The notes under the pieces are model-generated. The model saw nothing but the letters and a program-made list of their open reading frames with translations, did no database searches and was not told the DNA's origin. A DNA stretch of 64,000 bases from Rhizophagus irregularis (taxonomy: Eukaryota > Glomeromycota > Glomeromycetes > Glomerales > Glomeraceae): NCBI RefSeq assembly GCF_026210795.1, contig NC_089433.1, positions 4,489,001-4,553,000 on the forward strand, read 5' to 3'. Numbering within the stretch: position 1 is the stretch's first letter; each line of letters starts with the position of its first letter. Both the position numbers and the translations under genes were made by a program. Of this stretch, positions 25,244-37,565 are shown in pieces.

Positions 25244-25524
25244 CAGGACCCGAAATATTTTTGTTTTATATTATATTTAGGCTAAAAAAAAAATATTCAA
25301 AAAATGAATCATTCCACATATTATATAGAATATCTAAATATGCAGTACAATCATTTTTTCAGGGCCGGAATTATGATAATTTCGGTCAGTATCCAAAAAA
25401 GGTAATAGCTTCCACTAGGAATTATCTATAAAAGGAAAGATTTCATGATTTTTTTTTTTTGACTGGTTGTAACGTAAATAACGCAAACTCGAACTTGACC
25501 TTTTTATGTATATTTCGGGTCCTG
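25244..25524. mobile_element. 281-bp MITE with CAGGACCCGAAATAT TIRs and TAGATG target duplication
   Basis: Terminal inverted repeats CAGGACCCGAAATAT / ATATTTCGGGTCCTG are flanked by TAGATG on both sides (25238-25243 and 25525-25530). The interior contains TTCAGGGCCGGAATTATGATAA at about 25358, a word shared with 38977-39030. The element codes for nothing and must rely on a transposase supplied in trans. Confidence 0.85.
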
Positions 25525-25530
25525 TAGATG

Positions 25531-26452
25531 CGAATATGACTTTCGATAGTTTAATAAATAAATAATTATGGGGTTATGGAGGCTGATATTATTATTAAAA
25601 TTTAAAATATGTTTACGATCAGTAACGGTACCGAAATGTAACGTAACCGATTTAAGTGCTACCTTAATCATCAGAAATCAGACACCAGATTAATTTAATC
25701 AAAATCAAACGCCAAATCTGCCAAATTTTACTCTCACGGGAAGGCAGTGGAGGCAGTGCTATGCGAGATTTTTAAGCCACTTACGCAATATTAAGCCTTA
25801 TTACTACAAAATATAAAATTTATTAAAAAAAAATAATAAAATCATGTCAGCAACATACTTGTGATGATGTCTACAATATTTTTTTTTTTTTGAAAAATTT
25901 ATATGAAATTTTTTTAATGTTGACATATTCAAATTTTGCCGTTGTACCAGAATTTCTATCAGACCAATCAAAATATCATCAGATAGTTAAATTATAAATC
26001 ATTATGTTACTAAAAAGCTCATGTTAAAATAAATCTGACATGAAAATGATCGTCATTTTAATTTTGGTGATATTTTCTAAATAGAAGGTAAATATTTACA
26101 AGTGTAAACGAAGATGTACTGCTTACAGAAAAAAAAAATCGTTTAATTGTTACCAGCTTAATAAATAGACTTAATAGTGATAAAAGCCATAAGATAAAAA
26201 TAGTAAAATAAAAATAGTGCATTTTCATCCAATCGGTTGGTCCTGTGACCAAAATTACAATATGATGTAATCTAACCATAATAGTGAAAAGCGAATACTC
26301 ACGCCATTATTTTTACGGGGAGTACAGGTTTATCCAAAAATTTAGTAACACCTTTAAAGTGTTACACGACATCATGTAATTTAATAAATATATACGCCAC
26401 GATAATTTTTTTTCTTAAAAAACTCCCGTTGAATTTGTTAAAGATTAACAAA
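25531..26452. other. intergenic region upstream of the F-box gene
   Basis: AT-rich. A short GC patch near 25735-25765 contains GGCAGTGGAGGCAGTG. The minus-strand frame at 26058-26279 is likely chance. The proximal 100 bp presumably hold the F-box promoter, but no element can be named. Confidence 0.4.
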
Positions 26453-27649
26453 ATGCAACTTCCTATTGATTGCCTTAATAATATTTTTGAACATTTAGAA
26501 AGTGATAAAGTTACTTTGTATTCATGTTTATTAGTCAATCGACTTTGGTGTAAACTTTCCGTCAGAATTTTATGGAGTAAAATTAGAAATTACAATACTT
26601 TAATTTCTTGTCTTCCGAATGAATCAAAAGAAATCTTACTTAATAATGGAATTTTAATAACAAATTCAAAACCTCCAATATTTAATTATGCATCATTTTG
26701 TAAATTTCTATCAATTTATGAAGTTAATTATAATATTAAGAATATTCTTAAAAGAAGATATTTTATTTCTGTTCAAAATTTAGACGATAATATTTTTATT
26801 GTATCACAGGAAATATTTAAACTTCTTATGGGACAAATTCCTTCTTTAAGAAAAATAACATTTTTAGGTTGGTCATTAAAACATATTACAAATTTTACTT
26901 CATATTCTGGAGCTAGAGATTGTTTAAAAAATTTAACAGAATTATATTGTTATTCAAGTATTCGTACCGAATTTTTTTATCAATTATCTCAAGTATGTCA
27001 TACTTTAAAAACACTAAAAATAATATACAAAAAAGTCATTTCAAGTGGATTGGTTGATTTAGTATCCGTTCAACAAAATTTAAAATATATGTGTATGTAT
27101 CGATTTGGTCTTCATAAAGATTTGAAAGATACAATTAATTTGATATCAAAAATTCCTAATACTTTAATTTCAATAAATATTTATGGGGGAAGAATGCATC
27201 CAAATATTTCATTATCATTTATATCTAGATTCACTAAATTACAAGAACTTATATTAACATTTTATAGTAATGAACCTTATAGAGATTTTAGTAATTTACA
27301 ATACGATATTTTTCCATATTTACAACGTTTAGAATTTAAAAGAGAATGTCCTGATAATGATTCATTAGTAAATTTTTTGGAAATTAATGGAAAAAATTTA
27401 AAAGAATTTTATGTTAGAAATAGTAATAATTTATTAAATTTAGCTATAATTAAATTTTGTCCAAATCTTAGAAAACTTTCTACTAAATTTAGTAATGATG
27501 AATTAGATACGTTAAAATTTATTCTTAATACTTGTCAATATTTAGAAACTATTGATATTTTTTGTAAAGAATATATGAATGATTTAAATTTAATTGAGAT
27601 TGTTATGAAAAATGTACCTAAAATTCATTATAAAATCATTTTAATATAA
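26453..27649 (+). CDS. F-box protein with leucine-rich C-terminal region
   Basis: A single-exon gene of 398 residues. I start at the ATG at 26453 (MQLPIDCLNNIF) because the open frame upstream begins with non-ATG codons and the F-box starts immediately after this Met. The N-terminal 45 residues show a canonical fungal F-box: LPIDCLNNIFEHL, then SCLLVNRLWCKLSVRILW. The remainder consists of irregular leucine-rich-repeat-like segments (for example LKNLTELYCYSSI, TKLQELILTF, NLRKLSTKF). F-box proteins bind SKP1 and recruit substrates to SCF ubiquitin ligases (family knowledge); the substrate here is unknown. The family is hugely expanded in Rhizophagus. The ORF is intact with typical AT-rich codon use, and no intron is needed. 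Confidence 0.9.
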   Translation: MQLPIDCLNNIFEHLESDKVTLYSCLLVNRLWCKLSVRILWSKIRNYNTLISCLPNESKEILLNNGILITNSKPPIFNYASFCKFLSIYEVNYNIKNILKRRYFISVQNLDDNIFIVSQEIFKLLMGQIPSLRKITFLGWSLKHITNFTSYSGARDCLKNLTELYCYSSIRTEFFYQLSQVCHTLKTLKIIYKKVISSGLVDLVSVQQNLKYMCMYRFGLHKDLKDTINLISKIPNTLISINIYGGRMHPNISLSFISRFTKLQELILTFYSNEPYRDFSNLQYDIFPYLQRLEFKRECPDNDSLVNFLEINGKNLKEFYVRNSNNLLNLAIIKFCPNLRKLSTKFSNDELDTLKFILNTCQYLETIDIFCKEYMNDLNLIEIVMKNVPKIHYKIILI

Positions 27650-29769
27650 ATTAAAAAATTTATTATTAATTAAAAAAAAATTTAGTATTAATATTGATTA
27701 TTATATTATCACTTTTTATAATTCTTTTTTTCGTATTTTTCAGTTAATTTTTTTAAAATAAAAAATATTCTATCGGATGGTAGCCACGACTGACGACTCC
27801 CGAGTTTCACGATTCACAAAATCATTTTGTACTCTATATAAGTAACCAAGTGGCGCATTTTGTAGATCCGAAAGTCATTTGATCATGCCATTTTGCCAAA
27901 TCAATTCTAAACTATTGTTTACAAGCAAGCACCGTTCCATCGCACAAGATACTCGGGTAATACCTGGGTTCGGAAGTTATATTGTACCTTGGAAACACCA
28001 TCTAATATCGAAAGATTAAATTTTTTTTTAACCTTTAAATATGCAGATTTTATCGAATTAAATAAATAAAAAAAAATAATCGTATAAATAAAAAAGTAAA
28101 TTGAAGAAAAATAAAAAAAAGATCGGTAAAATGATATTTCTGTAAATTATCCCCCTTTAATAAGATTTCGGCAAGTTGCGACATTTTTGGTCAAGTGACT
28201 TTCGGTAATACAGGTTCTACAATATTTATTTGTCAAAATGATGAACGAATCATAGAAATTCGTGTAACTATTTTTGGTTGATATTATCTCGTTTTTAAAA
28301 TTTTTTACTTTCTTAAATTACCGTAAATGTAAAGTATTACAAGTAACACTCAAACCACGAAGAATTCTTTGGAATGTAATACAAATAAACTTTTTTTTTT
28401 TTTAATTCGTTAATTCGATAGACAATAATTACAATAATTTAACAATTATAATTAATTGGATGGTATACATAATTCAATTTTGGCGTATATATTAAAAATT
28501 ATTGTTTTTTTCATAATATTTAATATGCTGCGGTTATTGCTTCAGCGGCTTCAGCTAGTGTTGATATGTGAAATCATTATTTGAAACCTAGTAGCGTGGC
28601 CAGTCATTTCTCTAGTCATCGTACGTCCAAATAGATATTAGATTAATTTTTTTCTCAAACCATTGATATTATGTTTGATATTTTATTGATGATTTTGGGT
28701 TGATTAAAGCAATGATAGCCTCAATTTACAGAATTATGTTTAGTTACGACTTACTCAATATCGTATAATTAACTTGTCTGATATATATAATTAGGATTAT
28801 TCTCTATGTATTTATACTGTAAGACCAGTAATATTGTTAAGAGATTTTTTTTAGTTAAAAATTGCTTACATTTACTTTTAAAATAAGAAAATTTTATTTT
28901 TTAATTAGTTAATTGATTAATTAAAAAAAATTAATTGCCCATATATTGTGGAAAGGTACAGTAACTCACCAGATCTTATATTTTAGTTTCAAATAAACAG
29001 CTACTTTTGATATTATCACAATTTCATTTATTATCACATTATTATTATTTATTTTTTATTTTTAATTCACAAAATGAAATAACAATCAATCAACATGGAG
29101 AGAGAAAATTAAAATTACTTGTTTGGAAACCGAGTTACAGTAAAAATTACCGAGTCCTACAGACTAAGACCGAAAGTAATTCGCTAAACTAATAACCAAA
29201 ACACGGCTGTACCTTACAGAAACAGGGTGTTACCACCTTGATTGGAAAAAAAAGAAAGAACAGGAGGGGGATAAACCACCTCCTGAACGAATATCACATT
29301 ATTATTGTTTTTATTATGGGGTCATATGGTCATATGGCCATGTAACACGAATTTCAAAAATTTTTATTTTTATTTTTATAGCCAAGTAACATTACAAACT
29401 AACATGTAACTCAATCAAAAATCGTTGCATAATGCGTGGCTAAATTAATAAAATTCTTCGATCATGTGATCTGTTTTATTTATCACATCGTTACGCCCCG
29501 TCCGAGTTTTTTATCTGAGGGACTTATTTTTTTCTAGTAGATGAAATCCTAATTGCCACATATTATTCATCACAAAATTTTTCGATCATGTGTCAGTGCA
29601 TAACGCCGGCCGAGTTCGATGAATTTTCTGGGTGCCGTTGGGGTAGTTGCTAAATTATGTGAATCACATGATCGAGTTTTTTTTTTTATACAAATAATCC
29701 TTTATCACGTTATCGTGAAAGCTCCTTTGCACAAAAATACACTTATTTAACTTACAATTAATTAAAAAT
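27650..29769. other. intergenic DNA with a 5S-like patch and a degenerate repeat
   Basis: 27921-27995 has weak resemblance to the 3' half of 5S rRNA (CACCGTTCC... CTCGGGTAATACCTGGGTTCGG) followed by an oligo-T run; it is too diverged to call. 29400-29530 and 29560-29670 share TTCGATCATGTG and CCGAGTT words, suggesting a duplicated fragment. The small frame at 29007-29192 has no recognisable product. Confidence 0.35.
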
Positions 29770-30085
29770 TTCGGCTTATATTTTTCTTTTCGCGAAAATT
29801 TATTTATATTTACAACATGTAATACAAAATTGTATTACTCTTATTATGATTGCAAAATTTCAAAAAAGCTTATCTATATTTCCTATCACCCTTATCATGG
29901 TTGCAAAATCGTTTGAAATATTGTAGAAGCTTATCTATGTTTACGCGAGTAATTCAATTGTATTACCCTTATTATGCTATGCTTACAAATCGATTGGTAA
30001 ATTTGACTTTTTTTTTTGCAAAAGCTTATCTATACTTACACACAAGTATAACTTTTATTACTCCTATAAAGGCTATAAAATCGAT
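29770..30085. repeat. degenerate 75-85-bp tandem repeat
   Basis: About four diverged copies, each with an AAGCTTATCTATRTTT-like word (near 29868, 29928 and 30021), followed by TTATTACYCTTATTATG and GCAAAATCGAT. Open frames across it are by-products of the repeat. Confidence 0.65.
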
Positions 30086-30363
30086 TAAAATTTGGCGTCT
30101 TTTTTTTCTGAAAAACAGTTCATAACCTGTTTCTTTGAGATAGTAATTTCAAATCAAGACAACTATGGGGCATGTAATAAATATGATGAACAATATACGA
30201 ATTTATATAATAAGCATTTATTAGTTATTATAATTAGTGAAATTCTTAAAATACACAGAATATCTCAATGTCCAAGGATGAAAGATTATATTAATGTTTT
30301 CATCACATTTTTGATTTTTCACAATAAATTTCTTTAAAAGTATACAAATGTAATTAAAGCTAA

Positions 30364-30690
30364 GAATGGTGTAATCATGTCAAATGGATTATTTTAAAAA
30401 AAATTTTACAAATTGAACAAGTTAAAATAAAAAAAATTGATAATCTTATTCAAGAAATACAATTAAAATCTATTTTTAAAGTCTGATATAATATTTGAGT
30501 GGATATCATTTGATCAAGTTAAGTGATATTCAAAAAATAATAAAGATGATATTTTCTGCGTTATAGAAGAATGGCCCATTATATTATTATAATAGAGAAT
30601 GGACAAGAGAATCAAATAAAACAATTACTTTAAAATATTTATAACTCACAAAGTATTATTGAATTCCTAAACAAGGTATGAAATTTTAAA
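30364..30690 (+). pseudogene. TKL kinase N-terminal relic
   Basis: One frame reads EWCNHVKWIILKKIL, then KIDNLIQEIQLK, then a stop. The next frame continues with IFEWISFDQV. This order (Trp-Cys segment, IDxLIQExQL, FEWIPYDQF) is typical of the region upstream of Rhizophagus TKL kinase domains. Stops and shifts are frequent and no catalytic motif survives. A second similar relic lies beyond the MITE at 30767-31505. Confidence 0.65.
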
Positions 30691-30766
30691 AGAAGTAATT
30701 TTTTTAAAAAAATACTTTCAGTTTTTCTTAATTTTTGTTTGTAAGATTAAGGTAAATTATTTAGTT

Positions 30767-31505
30767 TAGGGATTGGAACCGGTTAATGTTAACCAGATAA
30801 TTAACCGGTTAAAGCGGTAAACCGGTTAAGATAATCCAAAAAATGGTTAAATATGAAGATTGTCATCAGATAATTTTTTAATTCAGAACTTCCGATATTC
30901 CTATATTGGCTAACGGCTAGCTAAAAAAATAAACTGATTGAAACTTTTTTATTGCTCAATTTTTTACGAAATTTTTTTTTAAAATTATTTTTTTATTTTT
31001 TATACAACATGGATGATATTGACTATAGAGACATATAAGAATCTCGATCTGAGTCATCAAGACAACAATCTTCTTTTTATTAAAAGAAATTCAAAGTATT
31101 TAAGTTGTTAGCACTAATAAGGTAAATAAATATCATAATTAAATACTTGAAATGTTATTTATAAAGTCTTTTTAGAGAAAATAGGTTAAGAACAACCAAT
31201 CGTTTTTGTTATTTCAATTTTTATCATTTTTACTAGTATTTATATTTACATTATTCATATAAATTATGTGTTTACAATTTATCAAATATTTATGAATAAA
31301 GTTAAAAATGTGTTTTTATCATAAATGATGCATAATTTTAAGAGTAAAATTGAAATAGATTTATAAAGTATTCAAATGGGCAAAATAAAACTTATAAACG
31401 CGTTAAACGTAAAACTTATATCTTTAACCGGTTATTATCTGGTTAAACGTTCCGATTAACCAGTTTTTAACCGGTTAAGATTTTTTTGGACGGTTCCAAT
31501 CCCTA
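30767..31505. mobile_element. hAT-type non-autonomous element (AACCGGTTAA MITE) with 8-bp target duplication
   Basis: The terminal inverted repeats start TAGGGATTGGAACCG at both ends. Perfect 8-bp duplications ATTTAGTT flank the element (30759-30766 and 31506-31513). The 8-bp duplication and TAGGG-like ends fit the hAT superfamily. Subterminal zones are dense in AACCGGTTAA, AACCAG and their inverses. No transposase is encoded; the hAT relic at 32810-34500 could represent a former source. Related worn copies are at 2602-2862 and 41970-42050. It is inserted between two kinase relics. Confidence 0.92.
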
Positions 31506-31526
31506 ATTTAGTTAATAAATAAAATC

Positions 31527-32260
31527 ATGAAGACTATATTATTATTATTATTATTCCAAACGTATATTGTCAAACATGTGATGAAGAATATAAATTCGCG
31601 TTATTTATTGTATGAATGGTGTGAAATATGTCAGATTAATTATTTAAAGGATAATTTTGCAAATTGGACTAGAGGGAATGGAAAATTACTAGATTGTTTA
31701 ATTCAAGATTTAATTCAAGAAATGCAATCAGAAATCAATTCCTTTTATGATGCAATATTTGAATGACCATACAATCATTTTGATGATACTAAAGAAGTTG
31801 TCTTTACTGAAGAATATTTAGCAACATGGAAGGATAACCCATTAAAATATAACAAAAGAAATGGCAAATATATAAGAAATCCATAATGCCTATCTTAACC
31901 TAAATTATGAAAATAATTATTATATTAAAGAATATTTAAATAAATCTAATAAATTTCATACCTCATTTAAAGATTTCTTTTGTTCTGCTGGAATTTTTTA
32001 AGGCTCCATATACAAAACATTACATTATGGTTCTTCGAAATTATTATAATAATTTATGTGAAAAGTGTAATGGATCATGTCATGCAAATTATTTAAAAAA
32101 ATTATTTATTAATTGGACAAGTGGAAACAAAAAATCGATAATTTAATTCTAAAAATGCAATCAAAATCAATCAACATGTATATACAGTATTTGAATGGAT
32201 TCCATATGATCAGTTAAAAACTTTATTGTTAATATTATAAATTCTATATATGCCACCAAA
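31527..32260 (+). pseudogene. one or two TKL kinase N-terminal relics
   Basis: 31606-31766 encodes YEWCEICQINYLKDNFANWTRGN, followed by LIQEMQSEINSFYDAIFE and a stop. This is the Cys-plus-WTSGN-type N-terminal module of Rhizophagus kinases. Out-of-frame pieces (YNHFDDTKEV, LATWKDNPLKYNK) follow. From about 31990 a second copy reads CNGSCHANYLKKLFINWTSGN across frameshifts, then VFEWIPYDQLK. Both are dead, and no kinase core was found. Confidence 0.65.
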
Positions 32261-32809
32261 AATACTTTAGATGAAAGCCAACATTATGATATCCCAAATG
32301 TACAAATTCAAATTATTTTGTACATTACAAATCTTTTTGTACACCTGCCTCAAATTCTTTTGTAAATCCCAAATTATTTTACTTAATTTTTTGCACATAG
32401 ATTATAGAAATTAAAAAGTAGAAACTTAGAAATTATTTATTTTCAATCAATTCTGTAAATTTAATAACATTTGAATTAATTTGTGTTTCAACAAGCTTTT
32501 CTTTATCATTCTCTACCATTCATTTACTTTATATTTATTATCATTATCATTAAATTCTTCATTTTCATTATTATCTTCAATATCAAAAAGTTAAGAGGTT
32601 TGAGCAATTATGTCTTGTAATTTTTGCTATGATATATCTATAGGTAATTTCAGAATTTGTATTATTTGAATATTTGAAATATAATAAGAATAAACTTTGG
32701 CCATGTTTTGTAATAAATCATAATTGAAACTAGAATTTTAAAAAAAGTTTATTATTAAATATGTTGCATAATAAATAAATTAAAAATTAATAAAATAACT
32801 TACCATAGT
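32261..32809. other. AT-rich DNA between kinase and hAT relics
   Basis: Contains a short TTTTGTACA-rich patch (32300-32400) and a Glu/Asn-rich minus-strand frame fragment near 32500-32600. The latter may be part of the hAT relic's C-terminus but is not assignable. Confidence 0.35.
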
Positions 32810-34500
32810 TGTCTTTTATTCATATACCAACCTAAAACTGAAAAGTCATGGTCACAACTTGCATTATGTAGCTTTATAGCATTGACAATTAATGCCAGTT
32901 GTTGAATATGATACTTTTTTGTTTACACATTAGCCACCAATTTTTGACATTATGAATTCCAGATACAAATTCAAAATCATGAGGTTAAATTTTAAGAGAA
33001 TAGTATGTTAATTGAGCAATTAATTTATTTGCTGAATTGCTTCCTTTTCCTAATACTTTCCAAATGAATAATGCTTTTCACAAATTATTCAAAAAGTAAT
33101 TTTGTTATAAACCTATATCTAAAAATGAACAAAATAATTCTAATTTAATTTTTAAAACTTAAAACAATTATATAATTTTTTTTAAAAATATTTACCTCTA
33201 TAATTTGGATGCAAAAAATATGCGAGTAGGTATAAGTCAAAGTTAAATTCTTGCCACTTTTTATTAAAAATTGGTTACATTTAGAATGAAAATTGATAGT
33301 TCTGATTTGAAGTAATTCTTTTATAGATGCAGCCATAGTTGCAAGACAAATAAAACAATTTGCTAATATAACTTTTTATGTTCAAGTATTATGATAGCTT
33401 TTTTAATTGGATTTAAAATTGAACAAAGATCTTCTATATCATGACCTCCAGAACCACGTACTGATGAACAAGTTCAGGTCCGGCCTCCAGTTGAGCCTTC
33501 TGATGAACAAGTTCAGATCCGGCCTCCAGAACCACGTACTGATGAACAAGTTCAGGTCCGGCCTCCAGAACCACATTAAAATTGCAACAGCAAATAATGG
33601 ATAGTATTTCAGCGCTAAATAGCTGTCTTTCATATTCTGTTAACTAAATAAAAAAAAATATAAATAAAATAAAATATATTAATAAATTATAATTGTTTTC
33701 TTGGCCAAAACTCATTTTTTGCTAATTAGAAAATAAACTATAAATATATACTTACATTTTTTAATTGATTTTATAGCATCAAACAATTGAATCAGTGCAA
33801 TTAAATGCAGTAGTCCATCAAGTTTTAACATGTTTTTTTAAACCACCGCCTGGTACCAAATTTTTAATTATATCTTTTCTTAATAATGCACACTTTTATG
33901 TGAACTAGTAAAAAAAGTAACTATTTTTCTACATTCACTAGTTAGATTAGATATCTATTCCAGGTTCATAATATCAGTGGTTAAAAGATTGATAATTATA
34001 TAGGAATGGTGAGTAATGATCATTTTTTTAGCTAATGCTACATTAGAAGCATGATCTGAGATAACAGTGCAAAATTTTTTAATACCAACATCATCCATTA
34101 TTTGTAAAATTTCATTGCTTAAAAATTCTCCTGTATGTGAATTCTTAAAAAAAATTTTAAAGAGTAAACATATTCTCAGCCTTCATCTGTCATTATTAAC
34201 CAGAGGGTGATATCTATTTATTATCAAAGCCTAAAATAATATATAATAAATATAATTATTATAATAGTAAAGATCAGCAATATATGTTTAATACAAATTA
34301 ATTAGCCTTATGTAAGTTTTGTTTCTTTATCCAATTCCTTACTAATTTCACTAAGTACATAGGTGCACTCTTTATTAACCAAAGTTGTAAAAAGTGCTGT
34401 TCTTTTTGGGAGTTGAAAATTAGGTATAATCTTTTAATAAAGTCAATAAAGAAGGGATTTTCAACTATCCAAAATGGAATACCACAGCAAATAAAAAACT
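32810..34500 (-). pseudogene. hAT transposase pseudogene (DUF659-like core to dimerisation domain)
   Basis: Minus-strand pieces appear in the order expected for a hAT transposase. TGEFLSNEILQIMDDVGIKKF with ISDHASNVALAKKMI is at about 34010-34145. LTSECRKIVTFFTSSHKS, RKDIIKNLVPGGGLKKHV, a stop, then WTTAFNCTDSIV lie at about 33785-33960. A C-terminal dimerisation-like segment, ASCDHDFSVLGWYMNKRQL, is near 32810-32890. Stops, frameshifts and a foreign-looking 39-bp repeat (33447-33574) interrupt it. A short Cys-containing frame at 34298-34510 may belong to it. It cannot encode an active enzyme. Confidence 0.8.
33447..33574 (+). repeat. 39-bp coding-like tandem repeat, three copies
   Basis: Three and a quarter copies of a 39-bp unit that is much richer in G+C than its surroundings. 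In one plus frame the unit reads PPEPRTDEQVQVR / PPVEPSDEQVQIR, and it ends in PPEPH and a stop; a stop also precedes it. It interrupts the hAT relic. It may be a captured piece of a proline/glutamine repeat gene or a locally expanded sequence. Confidence 0.8.
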
Positions 34501-34559
34501 TTCCATACAATGACTTTGCTTATTATCTGATATAGTTAATTTTCAGCATGCTCAGTGAT

Positions 34560-37320
34560 TTTTGTTTTCCATTTTTTTGGTGGTTCAATTATTTTAATAA
34601 ATCTTCTTCATTACTATTTTTACTATTACATAAAATTTCATAATATTTAGCTCTAATTTCGGGTGGTGATTTTGTACAAGATATAAGCAATATGGACAAT
34701 TATATCAGAACTATTTCCACAGATCTATTATTGTTTACAATAATTGCATTTGTCTCCAGGTCATACTATTTGGTAAAAAGTTAAGCTGGCTGTACAAATG
34801 TTAAATTGGCTGAGATTAGATTTAAACAAGTATTTAGCCATGATTAGGGATTGAGCGTCATGAGAAAAAATATTGTTATGAGTGCCTAAACAAAGTTGAG
34901 CCTGTCTACAATAAATTAAAATAGTAGTGTCTGATGGTTATTAATAATATATGCAAAGTGACTTAATTGTTGAGCATAAACCCTTGACCAAATGCTGTGC
35001 AAGTCTAGAATATTTATGTAGTGAAGAAAGGCAGTTGGGAAGCATCTGGGGAGGCCACATTTTTGTTTGGCTAAGAAAATAACAGGTTGATATGTCATTC
35101 CATTCTTGTTCAGATAAAGTAGCTAGTTGACTAATGTAAATGAGTTTTGGTAAAAGAATATGATTCACCAAATATACACTTGTTCTATAGAGATTTTCTT
35201 TTTTTTGTACATTTAATACTTTATTGAGATCAAAAAAAAGAGTGCAATATGGCATAATACAATAACTATCAATCCTAATATTGTGATTTTCTTAAATTGT
35301 AGTGGTTGAAGAAATTCATTAATAATATTGTAGTGATATTTTTATTAAAAGAGGTATAATTATTATTGATATGAAGTGTTGAAAAAATATTATTATCATT
35401 TGTAGAAGAGTTATTATAAGTGCGATATTTGAAGAATATTTTTGTCAGCATAATATAATCCTAGAATAAGTGCATTAATTGATTCAACATGTTGTGTTGA
35501 TTGCATCTCTGCAGGAAATAAATACATGGAGAAATACTCAAGGTGTGACTTCCCAGAGTAGAACATCCATAATATGTGTCCCCATCTGTATTCTATTTAT
35601 ATATGAATAAGCCCATGAATGTTGAGTTGATTAAATAGGATTTCCTTACAAATCAATTTCAAAATCTTCCTTTTCATTGGCTTTTACAAATATTAATATT
35701 ACTTAGTTGAACTGTTATATTAATTATATGTGTGGGGCAATGATGTTATTTTTTTTTAAAGTTAATTTCTTTTTGACTACAGGTATATTTGATGAGTACA
35801 AACACAGCATTGTAACTAACAATTGCAACAATTTTATTTACTCCTACTTTGCAAATAACTTTTGATAAATACTTCACAGTGTGTGAATATCTGCCATAAT
35901 TGCCTTTTTTATATGCCATTTGCATAGTTGAATTTTATTTCATTCCACCCTAATCTATGCCTTGAAGAATCTTGTGCAGTTTGGATTATCCATTTGGTAA
36001 ATAACACTGTTTTGTCTGTTAGTAAAAAGGTTAATTAATTAAAAACATAGTAATATGAAGTGGAATTTTGATTTGTTTGAAAAGCCAACTTTAAAATACT
36101 GATGTCAACCCTGTCATAGGCTTTTGAAAGATCTTGAAGAACTATTTATGGATCTTGTTTTTGGATTCTTGCCTTTAAAGTGTGTAGCATTGTCACATTG
36201 ATTTATGTGAAATCTTTATCTGTAAGATAAATTTTGGATCCAATCTTATATTGCACAATTTACTAAGAAATTTTGAAGAACAGTAGTGCATATTATTAAT
36301 TTAATTAAATGTTAATTTTTGACATTTCCTACTTTTAAATACTCTAGAAACAGTAATTGTCATCTTCTATAATTTGGTATATAATTATATTTTCATAATT
36401 AAAAATGATATGTAATTCATCTTGAATCCAATTGTCCAAAAAATAATTGGTATTTATAGTATTATTCTCCATTTAATTTATACTGTTCTTGTGAGAATGC
36501 TTTCCATTTATTGTTTGAAGATATGTTCATATTCTTATAAGAGAGTAATGACCCTTGTAAAATAAATCTGGATCTAATTAAGATTATATATCTACTTAGG
36601 ATACAAGAGAGCAAATTCCATTACTATGCTGATTTTTTTTAACAAGGTATATGGTTCTCAGCTTATTTAGGGATAATTCCAACATTTTAAGAATATTAAA
36701 TAAATTATTGGAGTGAAAATTAGGAAATGACAAGACATTATAAACTCTTAAAAATTGACTTTAATTGGGAATTATATATAAAAAAAAATAAGTAAAGCAA
36801 TGGAACTTTTTTTTATAAAATAATTAAGTAAACAATGGAACATTTTTAATAATGATAATCTCATAATTAGCCTATAGCCCCTTGTAGATCTTACTTTGGT
36901 TAATTGCACATTCCATTTCTTGTATATCATAAGCCTTTCCTTATTACTTTCAATATAGAGAAAATTTTTGGACTAATCCATTAATTTCTACATATTAATA
37001 ATGAAGCTATTCCTGCATATTTTATTATTATTAAATATCCTGAATATTATAATTCCAATATTAGATAATTGAAAAAAATAAAAGATGCCAGTTATTCTAT
37101 TCTCTGGTTGTAGACAGATTTGCCATTAATTAAAAAATATGAATTTTCAGTATTCCCAAAAAATATATTTACATTTTCTAATTATCTAATTAATTGAATA
37201 TTTTTAAAAAAGATTACTATGTTTTTACATCCAAAATAAGATCAATTCTTTAAGGCCAGTTGCTTCAGCATGGCGTGCAAATCATTCAGTCCCAAATCTC
37301 CAAAAATAGATTCTGATTGA
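34560..37320 (-). pseudogene. non-LTR retrotransposon reverse-transcriptase relic
   Basis: The minus strand around 36085-36150 reads VLQDLSKAYDRVDISILKL. This carries the first catalytic Asp region of LINE reverse transcriptases (D-x-S/K-A-Y/F-D-R/S-V). Further 3', 34941-35255 encodes LNKVLNVQKKENLYRTSVYL and LPKLIYISQLATLSEQEWND, matching the post-RT part of Rhizophagus LINEs by pattern. Many stops and frameshifts separate the pieces. The 5' and 3' limits are not resolved. Confidence 0.65.
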
Positions 37321-37328
37321 GTAATGTT

Positions 37329-37565
37329 TTATAATCCAATATATTCTTCCACAAAAGTCTTACAGAAATTAAACACCACGTGTGAGAAACGAATAACATG
37401 AATATAAGGAAGTTTTATTAAATTTTTAAAAATTTCATTAAGACAATCATCATTAAGTTGATCCGTTATGTTATTCAATACTTTAAAGTCAAAAGCCGAT
37501 GAGGAGGAGGATGAGACTTTGAGTCTTAATTCAAAATCTTTTGAAAAATTTTTGGATATGTTCAA
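37329..37565 (-). pseudogene. possible F-box-like fragment
   Basis: A short frame of 78 residues with LNDDCLNEIFKNLIKLPYIH, reminiscent of an F-box start, preceded by a Ser-rich stretch. It lacks the rest of an F-box protein and ends after 78 residues. It may be a truncated relic or a chance resemblance. Confidence 0.3.

Noticed and set aside
34916-35255. Overlapping minus frames as intact genes
   Set aside because: They match only the C-terminal part of non-LTR reverse transcriptases and are surrounded by stops, so they are treated as part of one relic.
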